NCBI GenBank assembly: GCA_944389865.1
Contig: CALXNX010000003.1
Coordinates: forward strand, 18,146 to 82,145
Direction: 5' to 3'
DNA length: 64,000 nt
From: an uncultured Succinivibrionaceae bacterium
Lineage (GTDB): Bacteria; Pseudomonadota; Gammaproteobacteria; Enterobacterales; Succinivibrionaceae
This document shows, piece after piece, positions 43,608 to 51,447 of the stretch. Position 1 is the first letter of the stretch; the number at the start of each line of letters is the position of its first letter. The notes beneath the pieces were generated by a model that did no database searches, was not told where the DNA came from, and was given only the letters and a program-made list of their open reading frames with translations. The position numbers and the translations under genes are program-made.

Positions 43608-44972
43608 TTAACCCTCCACTTCAATCTTGGTTAAGCATCTGCGCAGCTGCGGACCGTAGTCGGTCTTGCCCGGGCAGACGTAGGTGCACAGGGCTAAGTC
43701 TTCCTCGGCCAGTTCCAGCACGCCCAAAAGCTTGGCCTGATCGGTGTCATTGATATCAATGGCACGCAGCAGTACGGTCGGTTCCATATCGAACGGGAAC
43801 ACCTTCTCGTACAGCCCTACCGGCACCATCGGACGCGAACCGCCGTTTAAGGCAGTGTTGATGGTATAAGCTGCAGGCTTGATGAAAGAGGAGATGTAGG
43901 CGCGCGAGGCGGTGTGACGCTTAAACCCGAGGCCCATCCAGCTCTTGAATAAGAACTCGTTGTCGCGGCCTTCTTCCAAGGCGCAGACCTGCAGATGATA
44001 GCGTCCTAAGTAGGCAGAATCCGGACCTGCTGCGGTATTGCCCCACAGTACGGAGCCGGAGATAATGCGCACGCCGTTTGCCGACTTCTCAACAGCCTCT
44101 TCAGGCAGGAGTTCAGCAATGGAAGCGCCCTGTATGGTCTCAACTACGCGCGGCTCCTTGACCTGCGGACCGCAGAGGGAAACCCAGCGCCTGCTGTAGT
44201 ACTGACCTTCGACAAAAAGGTGTCCGATGGCGATCACATCCTGATAGCCTATGTGCCACACGGTCTTATTTTCCGAAACCGGATCTAAGTAGTGAATGTG
44301 GGTACCAGGCAGACCGGCAGGATGCGGTCCGATAAAGACCTCTTCGACCACGTTCGGCACTTTAGCAGTCGGCAGCGAAGGCTCGCCCTTGCAGACGTAG
44401 ATCTTAAAGTCGCCGATGCGGCTTAACACGCGCAGACCGTTGGAGAAAGCTTCAGCTTCCTTCTCGATAACGATGCGCGGCTCAACAGCGCAGGGGTTGG
44501 TGTCGATAGCGGTTACGAAGATGGAGTGCGGCAGCGTGCCCACCTTAGGCACCTTGTTGAAGGGACGAGCTCTAAATGCCGTCCACATGCCGGACTCAAC
44601 TAACAGGTCAGTCACGTCCTTGGAGCTTAAATCGAGCAGCTTGTCAGCCGGGGTCTTCTTAAAGGCCACAGCGGGGCCGGCAGGATCAACTTCAATGACG
44701 ACAGACTGGAAGGCACGGCGCTCGCCGCGGTTAACTGCAGTTACAGTGCCCGCAGCAGGAGCGGTAAAACGTGTTCCAGGGTTTTTCTTATCCTCGAACA
44801 GTACCTGCCCTTTCTTGACTTTAGTACCAGGCTCCACAGCCATTGACGGTCTTAAGCCCGTATAATCCACCTCGCCTAAAACAGCGACGTGCTTTATCTC
44901 CGGACCTTGGACTATCGCCTGCTGCGGCTGGCCGCCAAGAGGCAGATCCAATCCTTTTTTGATGTTAATCAT
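43608..44972 (-). CDS. nqrA: Na+-translocating NADH:quinone oxidoreductase subunit A
   Basis: NqrA is the cytoplasmic quinone-associated subunit. It begins MINIKKGLDLPLGG, the family start, so the ATG at 44972 (454 residues, GGAA upstream) is chosen over the TTG at 44984. Further segments include GLRPSMAVEPGTKVKKGQVLFEDKK, resembling a biotinyl/lipoyl fold, and the C-terminal CTYVCPGKTDYG. It is the first gene of the operon; a promoter must lie in 44973-45130, where the minus strand shows an A/T-rich TATGCTAAAAT but no clear -35. Confidence 0.95.
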   Translation of the reverse strand: MINIKKGLDLPLGGQPQQAIVQGPEIKHVAVLGEVDYTGLRPSMAVEPGTKVKKGQVLFEDKKNPGTRFTAPAAGTVTAVNRGERRAFQSVVIEVDPAGPAVAFKKTPADKLLDLSSKDVTDLLVESGMWTAFRARPFNKVPKVGTLPHSIFVTAIDTNPCAVEPRIVIEKEAEAFSNGLRVLSRIGDFKIYVCKGEPSLPTAKVPNVVEEVFIGPHPAGLPGTHIHYLDPVSENKTVWHIGYQDVIAIGHLFVEGQYYSRRWVSLCGPQVKEPRVVETIQGASIAELLPEEAVEKSANGVRIISGSVLWGNTAAGPDSAYLGRYHLQVCALEEGRDNEFLFKSWMGLGFKRHTASRAYISSFIKPAAYTINTALNGGSRPMVPVGLYEKVFPFDMEPTVLLRAIDINDTDQAKLLGVLELAEEDLALCTYVCPGKTDYGPQLRRCLTKIEVEG

Positions 44973-45372
44973 AGGCGGTTCCAATCAATAATTACGGAAA
45001 GTCACAGCTTCCTCTTTATACCCTGTATAAAAACCCTGGTACAGCTTGAACACGGTCTGCCGTAAGGCGGCCGCAATGAATCTGTCCCGCAGTTTTCGTG
45101 CAGGTTACAACGCAAAAATTTTAGCATAACTGCAGGTCTTTAAACCTACTTTTTCTTTGACCGGGCTCACAGCCAAAGCGCATCACAGCGCGCTGTACCC
45201 CCTGCTGCCGCCGCCGGCGCAACCGTTTGCACTTTTCAGCAGTTCTGCACTATAAGCTGCTGCTGTACCGGACTGCACTATTTTAGAAACTTGTATACAC
45301 AGGCAGACCGCACTTGTACACTATCTTTCTGTATTTTAAGCGTTTTTATTTAAATTTTTGCTGGCCGGCGCA

Positions 45373-45401
45373 CAGACAGCCTGTACTTTGTCCGCTATAA
45401 T
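45373..45401 (+). promoter_or_regulatory. sigma70 promoter of the gntR-yegUV-permease operon
   Basis: CAGACA (45373-45378), 17-base spacer, perfect TATAAT (45396-45401); the start point would be near 45408, immediately before the operator. Confidence 0.65.
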
Positions 45402-45411
45402 GCCTGTAGTT

Positions 45412-45419
45412 GTATAGAC
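45412..45419 (+). promoter_or_regulatory. HutC/GntR-type operator
   Basis: GTATAGAC, with flanks TT...AA, is a full match to the GT(A/C)TA(G/T)AC core described for HutC-subfamily GntR regulators. It sits at about +5 to +12 of the promoter, where a bound repressor would block initiation, and the next gene encodes just such a regulator. Autoregulation is inferred. Confidence 0.65.
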
Positions 45420-45447
45420 AAGTACGCTTAAGGACTCGACATTAATT

Positions 45448-46137
45448 ATGGCTGAGGCTGCCTACCGCATTATTGCCGCCGCTCTGCGGCAGGACATCCT
45501 GTCCGGGCGCTGCGATCATGCGCCCTTTCCCTCCGAGCAGGAGCTGTGCGCGCGCTTTGCCGTCACCCGCACTACCGTGCGCCGCGCGCTGGATCTTTTG
45601 GTACAGGACGGACTGATCCGCAAGCAGCAGGGCAGGCGCATCAGCTTATGCTTTACGCCGCAAAAGCGCCGCTCATGGAATTTCACCTCGCTGACTGAGA
45701 CCCTGCGCGCGCAGCATGAAGTTCCCTGCTCGCGCGTCGATCTGGCGCAGCTTGAATCCGTGAATGGCCGCCGGGTTTTTCATTTAGTGCGCACCCGCGG
45801 CTTTCAGCGCGCCGGCGCCGTGCAGTATTTGACTCATGAGGATTCGATGCTGCCCTGCGAGCGCTTTGCGCAGATTGAGCGCTTTGATTTTGCCCAGCAC
45901 TCTTTATATGCCGTCATGCGCGAGCACTATCAGATCTTCCCCTGCCGCGGCGAGTCCGTCTTAAGCGCCGTGCTGCCGTCACCTGAACTGTGCGCGGCCT
46001 TTAAGATTGAGGCCTTGCAGCCGCTGATCTGCGCGCGGCAAACCATATTTGATGCTGAAGATCGCGTCATTGAGGAGGTGACCATTTCCTACTCACCCTA
46101 TTTTGAGATCAGCATCGCCCGCGCTGCGGGCCATTAA
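45448..46137 (+). CDS. GntR-family (HutC/UTRA) transcriptional repressor
   Basis: This 229-residue protein has an N-terminal winged helix (ILSGRCDHAPFPSEQELCARF then VTRTTVRRALDLL, about residues 12-60) and a C-terminal UTRA effector domain (about 80-220) ending IEEVTISYSPYFEI. By position it is the YegW counterpart in a yegTUVW-like operon and should sense a metabolite handled by the following kinase or hydrolase. A matching operator lies just upstream of its own gene. It is separated from the hydrolase by 37 bases with an AAGGAGC site. Confidence 0.9.
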   Translation: MAEAAYRIIAAALRQDILSGRCDHAPFPSEQELCARFAVTRTTVRRALDLLVQDGLIRKQQGRRISLCFTPQKRRSWNFTSLTETLRAQHEVPCSRVDLAQLESVNGRRVFHLVRTRGFQRAGAVQYLTHEDSMLPCERFAQIERFDFAQHSLYAVMREHYQIFPCRGESVLSAVLPSPELCAAFKIEALQPLICARQTIFDAEDRVIEEVTISYSPYFEISIARAAGH

Positions 46138-46174
46138 CCCATTTTTAATAACCGTACGTATTTAAGGAGCTTAA

Positions 46175-47197
46175 ATGCCTGAACTTGATAAAGCACAACT
46201 GCAGGATCATATCGCCGGCGCTCTGGCCGGCATGGTCTTAGGCGACGCCTTCGGGGTGCCGGGAGAACTGTGGCCGCGCGCTAAGGTGCGCGAGCGCTTT
46301 GGCGACATCACCGACTTTTTAGACGGCCCGGCGGATAATATCGTAGCCTGCTACTTTAAAGCCGGCCATTATACCGATGACAGCGCGCAGGCTTTGGTAA
46401 TTCTGCGCGATCTGCTCAAATACCAGCGCGTGCCTGAGGTCAAAGTACTGGCGCAGGATTTAATCGACTGGGTTATTTCGATGAACGGCTTTGAGATAAA
46501 TCTCCTGGGACCGAGTTCCAAGGCCGCGCTTACCGCCCATGTCAAAGGCGAGGACTATACCCAGTACACCAAAGCCGCCCTCACCAACGGCGCTGCCATG
46601 CGCATTGCACCCGTCGGCTGCTTCTTTAATTTGGGTGAAGAAGAGAGTCTCGCCCGCACTGTCGCCAAAGTCAGCGCCGTCACCCACGGAACCGATGTGG
46701 CCTTAGCCGGCGCATCCATGGTGGCAGCCGCCGTGGCAGCCTGGCTTGCCACTGATGACCGCGAGGCGGTGATCCAAAGCGTCATGAAAGCCCACGACTG
46801 CGCCCTGCCCTTAGGCGAGCCTACCTGGGCGGCCAATTTAAAGGCGCGCTTTAAGCTCTCCCTTGCCAAAATAGCCGAGCACCCGACTGAGGAGGAGATG
46901 AGCCTGTGGATTTATGAAGTCTTAGGCACCGGCACCATGACCTCAGAGTCCGTCAGCGCCGCCTTAGCTGCGGCTTTCTACGCTGACACCCCTGAGCAGG
47001 CCGCGCATTTATGCGCCAACATGGGCGGTGATACCGACACCATCGGGGCGATGGCCTGCGCCATTTTGGGCGCAAAAGTCGGAATTTCCGGATTTACCCC
47101 GGCATTAATTGACTATTTGGAAAAACAGAATAACTTGGATTTCCGGGCTCTTGCGGCTGAAATTATCACCGCCCGCCCGCACTTTAAGGCAGAGTAA
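46175..47197 (+). CDS. yegU: ADP-ribosylglycohydrolase-family protein (YegU-like)
   Basis: This 340-residue all-helical enzyme is of the DraG/ARH family. These enzymes cleave N- or O-glycosidic bonds to ADP-ribose or related ribosides using two Mg ions. The metal-site motifs are complete: the GALAGMVLGDAFG start, YTDDSAQ (about residues 68-74) and MGGDTDTIGAMA (about 284-295). In E. coli yegU lies beside a PfkB kinase (yegV) and a GntR gene (yegW), as here. The substrate is unknown; a small ribosylated metabolite is more likely than a protein, given the kinase and permease. Confidence 0.88.
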   Translation: MPELDKAQLQDHIAGALAGMVLGDAFGVPGELWPRAKVRERFGDITDFLDGPADNIVACYFKAGHYTDDSAQALVILRDLLKYQRVPEVKVLAQDLIDWVISMNGFEINLLGPSSKAALTAHVKGEDYTQYTKAALTNGAAMRIAPVGCFFNLGEEESLARTVAKVSAVTHGTDVALAGASMVAAAVAAWLATDDREAVIQSVMKAHDCALPLGEPTWAANLKARFKLSLAKIAEHPTEEEMSLWIYEVLGTGTMTSESVSAALAAAFYADTPEQAAHLCANMGGDTDTIGAMACAILGAKVGISGFTPALIDYLEKQNNLDFRALAAEIITARPHFKAE

Positions 47198-47202
47198 AAC
47201 GC

Positions 47203-48165
47203 ATGACTGAAACCTTAAGCTTTAATTTAAAAGATCTGCTGGACCGGCTGCACCCGCAGCAGCATACCCTGATCGTAGGATCGGCTTTTATCGATCTGCT
47301 GATCCGCGTGCCGCAGCTCCCCAAATCCGGCGCCGATATGACAGGTTTATTTGAGGGCTCCAAAGTGGGCGGCTGCGCCTTTAACGTCGCTGACGTGCTG
47401 GCCAAGCTCCAGCTGCCCTTTGATGCTCTGCTGCCCATCGGCGAGGGCATGTTTGCCCATCAGGTCCGCGCCGAATTTGTCCGCCGCTCTTATCCCCAAA
47501 AGATCTTCCTGGGGCGCGGCGATAACGGCTGGTGCATGACCTTGATTGAAGAGGGCGGCGAACGCACCTTTGTCACCATGCCCGGCATCGAGACGCACTT
47601 TGAGCCTTCCTGGCTCAAGGCCGCCCATGTCGAGGACTTTGACTATATCTACATCTCGGGCTATCAAACTGAAGGCGAAAACGCCGAGGTAATGCTGGCT
47701 GGCCTGCAGAACGCGCGCGATGATGCGCTGATTGTCTATGATCCTGGCACCCGCACGCCCTATATCAGCGCCGCTTTCTTTGAGCGCATGGAGCAGCTGC
47801 CGGTGATGTATACCTTAAACGCCGCTGAAGCTGCCGCCCTTACCGGCTGCGACAGCCCTGAAAAAGCGGCGCTTGAGCTGGCGCGCCGCACCGGCCGACC
47901 GAGCGTAGTGACCATGGGAGAGCTGGGCGCTCTCACAGCTGACAAGGGGCAGTGCCTGCGGATCCCGGGCTTTAACATCACCCCGGTGGATACCGTAGGC
48001 TCGGGCGATGCCCACAGCGGAGGCCTGATTGCCGGCTTAATGTGCGGCCTGACGCTGCCGGAGGCGGTATATTTAGCCAACGCAGCGGCGGCCTACGTTA
48101 CCGCCCATCAGGGGGCAGCCTGTGCGGCTGATCCTCAGACCTTACTTAATTTTCTGCAGCAGTAA
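47203..48165 (+). CDS. yegV: PfkB-family sugar/nucleoside kinase (YegV-like)
   Basis: This 320-residue ribokinase-fold enzyme has an N-terminal IVGSAFIDLLIRVPQLPKSGAD, a GG.AFNVADVLAKL substrate loop, and the PfkB signature DTVGSGDAHSGGL (about residues 264-276), where the second Asp is the catalytic base. Family members phosphorylate ribose, pseudouridine, adenosine and similar compounds. It lies 5 bases after the hydrolase and 15 before the permease, so the operon would import, cleave and phosphorylate one compound. Substrate identity is not visible. Confidence 0.88.
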   Translation: MTETLSFNLKDLLDRLHPQQHTLIVGSAFIDLLIRVPQLPKSGADMTGLFEGSKVGGCAFNVADVLAKLQLPFDALLPIGEGMFAHQVRAEFVRRSYPQKIFLGRGDNGWCMTLIEEGGERTFVTMPGIETHFEPSWLKAAHVEDFDYIYISGYQTEGENAEVMLAGLQNARDDALIVYDPGTRTPYISAAFFERMEQLPVMYTLNAAEAAALTGCDSPEKAALELARRTGRPSVVTMGELGALTADKGQCLRIPGFNITPVDTVGSGDAHSGGLIAGLMCGLTLPEAVYLANAAAAYVTAHQGAACAADPQTLLNFLQQ

Positions 48166-48180
48166 CAGCAGGAGCTAATT

Positions 48181-49611
48181 ATGAGTATTGAGACTAACGG
48201 CATTAACGCCATTCCTGACTCTGAACGCTACGGCAAGCCCTCCGGGCTCTTCCCGGTATGGTTTTCGTGGAATATTTCCATTTTCGGCATCACCTGCGGC
48301 ATGTACGTATTCTCGCTGGGCCTGTCAGTGTGGCAGGCTATGCTCGCCGGCGTGCTGGGCTACTTTCTCTCGTGCTCGCTGGTGGGCATTTTAGCGGTAG
48401 GCTCAGTGCGCACCGGTCTGCCGACGCTGGCGCAGTCGCGCCTGTGCTTCGGCATTGACGGCAACCGCATCCCGGCCTTTTTCGGCTATGTAGCCAATAT
48501 GGGCTGGAAGGTGACCATGCTCTCCATGGCCTCCACGACGCTCGCCGATCTCCTTGCGCACTTAATGCCCTTTCTGGAAGATGCCGCCGGCAAGCCTTCC
48601 AGCGGCTGCCTGTTCTTCTCCTTTGCCGCAGTGATTGTACTGACCATGGTGGGCGCGGTCTACGGCTATCAGATCATTTTAAAGGTCGAGCGCTGGATTG
48701 CCCTTATTACCGGCATCATGACCGCCATTTATCTGTTCTTCTTCATCCCGCAGATTGACTTCAGTCAGCTGAACTCTGCTCCTTCAGGCAGCTTTGCCGC
48801 CTTCTTAGGCGGCGTAGTACTGGCCATGACCATGGTAGGCCTGGGGTTCTTAAATTACGGCGGCGACTACTCGCGCTATCTGCCGCGCAACAGCTCCGCC
48901 GGCGCGGTGATCTTCTGGACCACCACCGGCATTGCGCTGCCGGTCTCGGTACTGCTCATCTTAGGCGTGATGCTGTCAGTCGGCAATCCGGCGCTCTTAG
49001 AGCAGGCCGCGCATGAGCCCTTAGCCGCCCTCACCGGCATTCTGCCCTTCTGGTTCTACGTGCCTTTCTCAATGGTCATCATCATTTCGCTCATTTCCGC
49101 GGGCATGACCGGCGTCTACAGCTCAGGACTTGCCTTAATGGCAGCCGGCGTGCCGTTCTCGCGCGTCACTACCACTCTGATGAATGCAGTGATCATCGCC
49201 TTGGGCTGCTTCTATCTGACCTTTATCTCCGACAGCTTCCTCTCTACCTTCTCATCCTTCCTGGCCAGCATCTCGGTCATCATGGGATCGTGGGGTGCAA
49301 TTGAAATCGTCGATCTGCTCCGCCAGCGCCGCATGCAGTGGGATATCAGCATGGCAGATCCGACTAATGGAAACAGCCGCGCCTATCGCTGGAGCGCCAT
49401 GCTCTCTTTGCTGATCGCCACTATTATCGGCCTGGGGACCATTACCTCCACCGATCCCTACATCGGCCGCATCACCTCGTTTTTATTAAGCGAGGAGGCA
49501 GAGCAGAGCACCTTTGCCGCAGCCAATGTAGGCTTAGTCGCTGCAATGATAAGCGGCGCGCTGATCTACGCCCTGCTGACCTTTGTGATAAAGCCGCAGA
49601 CGCGCAGGTAA
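48181..49611 (+). CDS. NCS1-family purine/pyrimidine (CodB-like) permease
   Basis: This 476-residue protein has 12 predicted transmembrane helices. Features of NCS1 cytosine/purine permeases are the WFSWNISIFGITCGMYVFSLGLS start, SRLCFGIDGNRIPAFFGYVANMGWK and LNYGGDYSRYLPRN in the middle. They carry nucleobases or related compounds with Na+ or H+. It takes the place that YegT, a nucleoside-type MFS permease, holds in E. coli, which points to a nucleobase- or nucleoside-like substrate. CAGGAGC precedes the ATG. A long hairpin follows the stop. Confidence 0.88.
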   Translation: MSIETNGINAIPDSERYGKPSGLFPVWFSWNISIFGITCGMYVFSLGLSVWQAMLAGVLGYFLSCSLVGILAVGSVRTGLPTLAQSRLCFGIDGNRIPAFFGYVANMGWKVTMLSMASTTLADLLAHLMPFLEDAAGKPSSGCLFFSFAAVIVLTMVGAVYGYQIILKVERWIALITGIMTAIYLFFFIPQIDFSQLNSAPSGSFAAFLGGVVLAMTMVGLGFLNYGGDYSRYLPRNSSAGAVIFWTTTGIALPVSVLLILGVMLSVGNPALLEQAAHEPLAALTGILPFWFYVPFSMVIIISLISAGMTGVYSSGLALMAAGVPFSRVTTTLMNAVIIALGCFYLTFISDSFLSTFSSFLASISVIMGSWGAIEIVDLLRQRRMQWDISMADPTNGNSRAYRWSAMLSLLIATIIGLGTITSTDPYIGRITSFLLSEEAEQSTFAAANVGLVAAMISGALIYALLTFVIKPQTRR

Positions 49612-49621
49612 TCCGTCTGCC

Positions 49622-49653
49622 GTCAAGCGCTCCCTGCCGCGGGAGCGCTTGAC
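49622..49653. repeat. perfect 13-base hairpin at the converging end of the permease and ampG
   Basis: Arms GTCAAGCGCTCCC / GGGAGCGCTTGAC with a 6-base loop, covering the last codons and stop of ampG. There is no T-run on either strand, so it is a likely transcript-end stabiliser or factor-aided terminator for both directions. Confidence 0.65.
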
Positions 49654-50936
49654 TTCCCTGCGGTCTCAGCCCCACCCCACGGGGCGATCTTAAAGAGCAG
49701 GAGCATGCCGGGCACGGCCAAGAGCGTGCAGATCACAAAGAACTGCTCCCACCCGACTGCGGCTACAATAAAGCCGGTAGCGGCATTGCAGAAAGTGCGC
49801 GGCACCGCCGACAGCGAACTTAACAGCGCATACTGCGTAGCCGTGAAGGCCGGATTACTCTCGCGTGATATATAGGCCACAAAAGCTGCGGTGCCCAATC
49901 CCGTTCCAAAGGCCTCTGCGCCGATGACCAGTGCCAAAAGCCACACTGGAGCGCTGCCGTCAGCGCCTGCGTGCGCTAAGAGAACAAAGCCTAAGATGGG
50001 CAGCATCTGCGCTATACCGAACAGCCACAGCGCTTTATTGATGGTGATCTTAAGCATGATGACGCCGCCCAGGAGGCCGCCTGCCACCATCGACCAAATG
50101 CCCACGTTTTTGGCCACAATGCCGATGACGCTTAAAGAAAAGCCTAAATCGAGGTAGAACGGCGTGGCCAGCGCGGTGGCCATGGAATCGCCCAGCTTAT
50201 AGAAAAAGACAAAACAGAGGCACAGGAGCGCGCCCTTGATGCCCTTGCGGGACACAAACTCGTGAAAAGGCTCCGCCACCGCCTGCCTGAGGCTTTTAGG
50301 CGTGGTTTTAACCTGCGGCTCGCGCACGCATAAGGTGAGGATCACGCCGGGCAAAAGGAAGAGCGCGGTGCCGGCAAAAACGTAATGCCACGGGAAGAAA
50401 TCGGCGGCAATCAGTGACAGGCTGCCGGGCACTAAACCTGCAATGCGGTAGGAGTTGACAAAGAGGGAACTGCCCAAGCCCAGCTCGCGGTCCGTTAAGA
50501 TCTCGCGCCGATAGGCGTCAATAACGATATCCTGCGTGGCTGAGGCAAAGGAGGTAAGGCACACGAGGCCCATAATGGGCAGCAATTGCGCCTGCGGGTC
50601 ACACCAGCCCACGGAGCCGATGGCGAGGATCAGGACCACCTGCGTGGTCAGCATCCAGCCGCGCCGGCGGCCCAGCCCCCACAGTTTAAAGCGATCGACC
50701 ACCGGGGCCCACAGGAATTTCCAGGTGTACGGGAAGGTCACCATGGAAAAGAGGCCGATGATCTTAAGATCTACGCCCTCGGATTTTAAAAAGGCGGCCA
50801 ATAAGACAATGAGCACATAGAGGGGCATTCCAGAACAGAAGCCGGTGATAATGCAGATCCCCATCCTGGCAGAGAAGATCTCGCGCCACAGAGACTGCTT
50901 TTCTGCCGCTCCCTCTCCTAATTGTTCCGTGCTCAC
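49623..50936 (-). CDS. ampG: AmpG-like muropeptide MFS permease
   Basis: This 437-residue, 12-14-helix transporter has the AmpG hallmarks GMPLYVLIVLLAAFLKSEGVDLKIIGLFS, PYTWKFLWAPVVDRF, and ASATQDIVIDAYRREIL. AmpG imports anhydromuropeptides released during wall growth, supplying the tripeptide that Mpl (27 kb) reuses. No beta-lactamase or ampD gene is nearby. It is upstream of no other gene; the yajQ-dxs block follows on the same strand. Confidence 0.92.
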   Translation of the reverse strand: MSTEQLGEGAAEKQSLWREIFSARMGICIITGFCSGMPLYVLIVLLAAFLKSEGVDLKIIGLFSMVTFPYTWKFLWAPVVDRFKLWGLGRRRGWMLTTQVVLILAIGSVGWCDPQAQLLPIMGLVCLTSFASATQDIVIDAYRREILTDRELGLGSSLFVNSYRIAGLVPGSLSLIAADFFPWHYVFAGTALFLLPGVILTLCVREPQVKTTPKSLRQAVAEPFHEFVSRKGIKGALLCLCFVFFYKLGDSMATALATPFYLDLGFSLSVIGIVAKNVGIWSMVAGGLLGGVIMLKITINKALWLFGIAQMLPILGFVLLAHAGADGSAPVWLLALVIGAEAFGTGLGTAAFVAYISRESNPAFTATQYALLSSLSAVPRTFCNAATGFIVAAVGWEQFFVICTLLAVPGMLLLFKIAPWGGAETAGKSSAPAAGSA

Positions 50937-50945
50937 CTGCAGGCC

Positions 50946-51434
50946 TTAATCCTTGAAGTTGGTAAACTGCAGCGGCTGCTCAATCTTGGCCCCGCGCATT
51001 AAGGCAATGGCAGCCTGCAGATCGTCCTTTTTCTTACCGGTAACGCGCAGCGTATCGTCATTCTGCTTGACATCAACTTTGAGCTTGGCGTCTTTGACCA
51101 GCTTAATGATCTTTTTGGCCAGCTCCCGATCAATCCCCTGCTTGAACACTACCTGCTGCAGGCTCTTCTTTCCCGAGCGGGTAATATCCTTAAATTCAGC
51201 TGCCGTGATTTCAATGCCGCGCTTGACCAGCTTGGAGCGCAGAATATCGCCCATCTGCTGGATCTGAAACTCTTCATCGGCCTCCAGCTTGACCGAGGAA
51301 TCGATCTTATTCAGGCTGAAGGACGCCTCGACATTGCGAAAATCGTAGCGGGTGGACAGTTCGCGATTGGCGGTATCCACCGCGTTGGTCAGTTCATCCT
51401 TTTTGATCTCGGATACCACATCAAATGAAGGCAT
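50946..51434 (-). CDS. yajQ: YajQ-family nucleotide-binding protein
   Basis: This 162-residue protein of two ferredoxin-like halves starts MPSFDVVSEIKKDELTNAVDTA and ends QFTNFKD. Family members bind nucleotides and, in Xanthomonas and Pseudomonas, c-di-GMP. It follows dxs by 13 bases on the same strand. Length and sequence are canonical. Confidence 0.95.
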   Translation of the reverse strand: MPSFDVVSEIKKDELTNAVDTANRELSTRYDFRNVEASFSLNKIDSSVKLEADEEFQIQQMGDILRSKLVKRGIEITAAEFKDITRSGKKSLQQVVFKQGIDRELAKKIIKLVKDAKLKVDVKQNDDTLRVTGKKKDDLQAAIALMRGAKIEQPLQFTNFKD

Positions 51435-51447
51435 GTTCTCTCCTTGT

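Larger units (their letters stand above)
44973..45447. promoter_or_regulatory. divergent nqrA / GntR-regulator intergenic region with GntR-type operator(s)
   Basis: No gene is seen in these 475 bases. On the plus strand a promoter (45373-45401) and operator (45412-45419) serve the regulator gene. A second related word, TTGTATACAC (45291-45300), lies 110 bases upstream and could be an auxiliary operator. The nqrA side holds only a weak promoter candidate and short G/C hairpins near 45055-45075. Confidence 0.55.
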
